Shown here: in pieces, positions 4,724-5,254 of the stretch
Numbering within the stretch: position 1 is the stretch's first letter
Layout of the letters: each line of letters begins with the position of its first letter
DNA from: RGIG5579 sp045544655
Lineage (GTDB): Bacteria; Bacillota; Clostridia; Oscillospirales; SIG627
Direction of reading: 5' to 3'
Assembly (NCBI GenBank): GCA_045544655.1
Contig: JAZPZL010000020.1
Location: forward strand, 1 to 5,254
Length of the DNA: 5,254 nucleotides
Notes under the pieces: model-generated
Database searches by the model: none
What the model saw: the letters and a program-made list of their open reading frames with translations, nothing else
Told to the model about the DNA's origin: nothing
Position numbers and translations under genes: made by a program

Positions 4724-5254
4724 TCAATACAACGAAAGGATCTTGCTGGTATGGATCAAATGCTCGTCGATCTCCTTTTTCATCTCCAGTGCCTCGTCAA
4801 TATCGAAATCGACTACACTCTCTCCCTTCATGGCAACGACTCTTCCGGAAATCCCCTGAGAAAGAAGCTGGGTTGCCTTTGCGCCCATCAAAGAAGCCGC
4901 CACGCGGTCACGGACCGTAGGACTTCCGCCTCTCTGAAGGTGACCGAGAATGGTGGTATTGGTAGAGATCCCCGTTTTTTGACGGATCTCCTCAGCGATT
5001 TCCATCGTTCCTCCCACTCCCTCGGCGTTAATCACGATGTAGTGATTTTTGCCCGCATTGCGGCAGGACAGAATGGGCTTGATAATATCCTCACCCACGC
5101 TGAATTCTTTTTCGGGAATGATACAAGCCTCCGCACCGCCTGCAATGCCGCAGTTGATGGCGATATAGCCTGCGTTACGCCCCATTACCTCTACCACACT
5201 GCAACGGTCGTGGGAATACGCCGTATCCTTGATGCGGTCGATCGCCTCTTTTAC
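4724..5254 (-). CDS. pfkA: 6-phosphofructokinase, C-terminal part (5' end outside window)
   Basis: Glycolytic enzyme that phosphorylates fructose 6-phosphate to fructose 1,6-bisphosphate. The frame is open to the right edge and gives 176 codons, equivalent to about residue 146 onward of the 320-residue E. coli enzyme. Visible landmarks are AIDRIKDTAYSHDR, VEVMGRNAG (the MGR substrate loop), GIAGGAEACIIPE, NAEGVGG (E222 equivalent) and ILGHLQRGGSPTVRDR (H249 and R252 equivalents). R162 is kept. Unusually, the position of R243, which binds the 6-phosphate from the neighbouring subunit, is Asn (STNTTILGH instead of the usual ETRxTVLGH). The effector-site positions 154 and 211 are Lys and Ala, while K213 is kept. 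The residues that separate ATP- from PPi-dependent enzymes (104 and 124) are outside the window, so the phosphoryl donor is undecided. No clear terminator follows the stop. The 159-base gap to the kinase gene holds that gene's promoter and palindrome. Confidence 0.93.
   Translation of the reverse strand, partial: VKEAIDRIKDTAYSHDRCSVVEVMGRNAGYIAINCGIAGGAEACIIPEKEFSVGEDIIKPILSCRNAGKNHYIVINAEGVGGTMEIAEEIRQKTGISTNTTILGHLQRGGSPTVRDRVAASLMGAKATQLLSQGISGRVVAMKGESVVDFDIDEALEMKKEIDEHLIHTSKILSLY

Noticed and set aside
668..5254. Six of the seven genes share the same minus-strand frame
   Set aside because: For cpsC, cpsD and cpsB this follows from the zero-gap junctions. For the others the gaps merely happen to be multiples of three, and no mechanism links them.

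Overview
The window reads as chromosomal DNA of a Gram-positive bacterium, probably a member of the Clostridia. Three points support this: a cpsC-cpsD-cpsB type exopolysaccharide phosphoregulation cassette with separate membrane adaptor and tyrosine kinase genes (Firmicutes layout; Proteobacteria usually carry the fused Wzc), AGGA/AAAGGAG-type ribosome binding sites, and sigma-A-like promoters. The genus cannot be told from the sequence. All seven recognisable genes lie on the minus strand, so transcription runs from right to left. No stretch longer than about 160 bases lacks a gene.

From right to left (direction of transcription): the C-terminal part of 6-phosphofructokinase (4724-5254, 5' end outside the window); a 159-base intergenic region with a good extended -10 promoter and a 26-base near-perfect palindrome at the predicted transcription start; a NahK-like sugar 1-kinase of the APH/choline kinase fold (3452-4564); a 42-base gap; then cpsC (membrane Wzz-type adaptor), cpsD (BY-kinase with a repeat-built tyrosine tail) and cpsB (PHP-type tyrosine phosphatase), joined by two TAA-ATG junctions with no spacer and all in one reading frame. 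A UUCG-capped hairpin terminator closes this unit. After it a separate two-gene unit begins: a gamma-carbonic-anhydrase-like left-handed beta-helix protein (668-1180) overlapping by 7 bases with rlmA, a 23S rRNA guanine-N1 methyltransferase that runs off the left edge.

Functionally, CpsC activates CpsD, CpsD autophosphorylates its C-terminal tyrosines, and CpsB removes those phosphates; in known systems this cycle controls polymer length and export of capsule or exopolysaccharide. The upstream kinase probably makes a hexosamine 1-phosphate, a precursor of nucleotide sugars, so it may supply the same pathway, but that link is inferred from position only. No glycosyltransferase, flippase or polymerase is in the window. 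I see no mobile element, CRISPR array, tRNA or rRNA. I did not find a clearly new biological system; the points most worth checking are the palindromic operator candidate, the in-frame zero-gap cps junctions, the tandem-repeat tyrosine tail, and unusual residues at the fructose-6-phosphate and effector sites of the phosphofructokinase.
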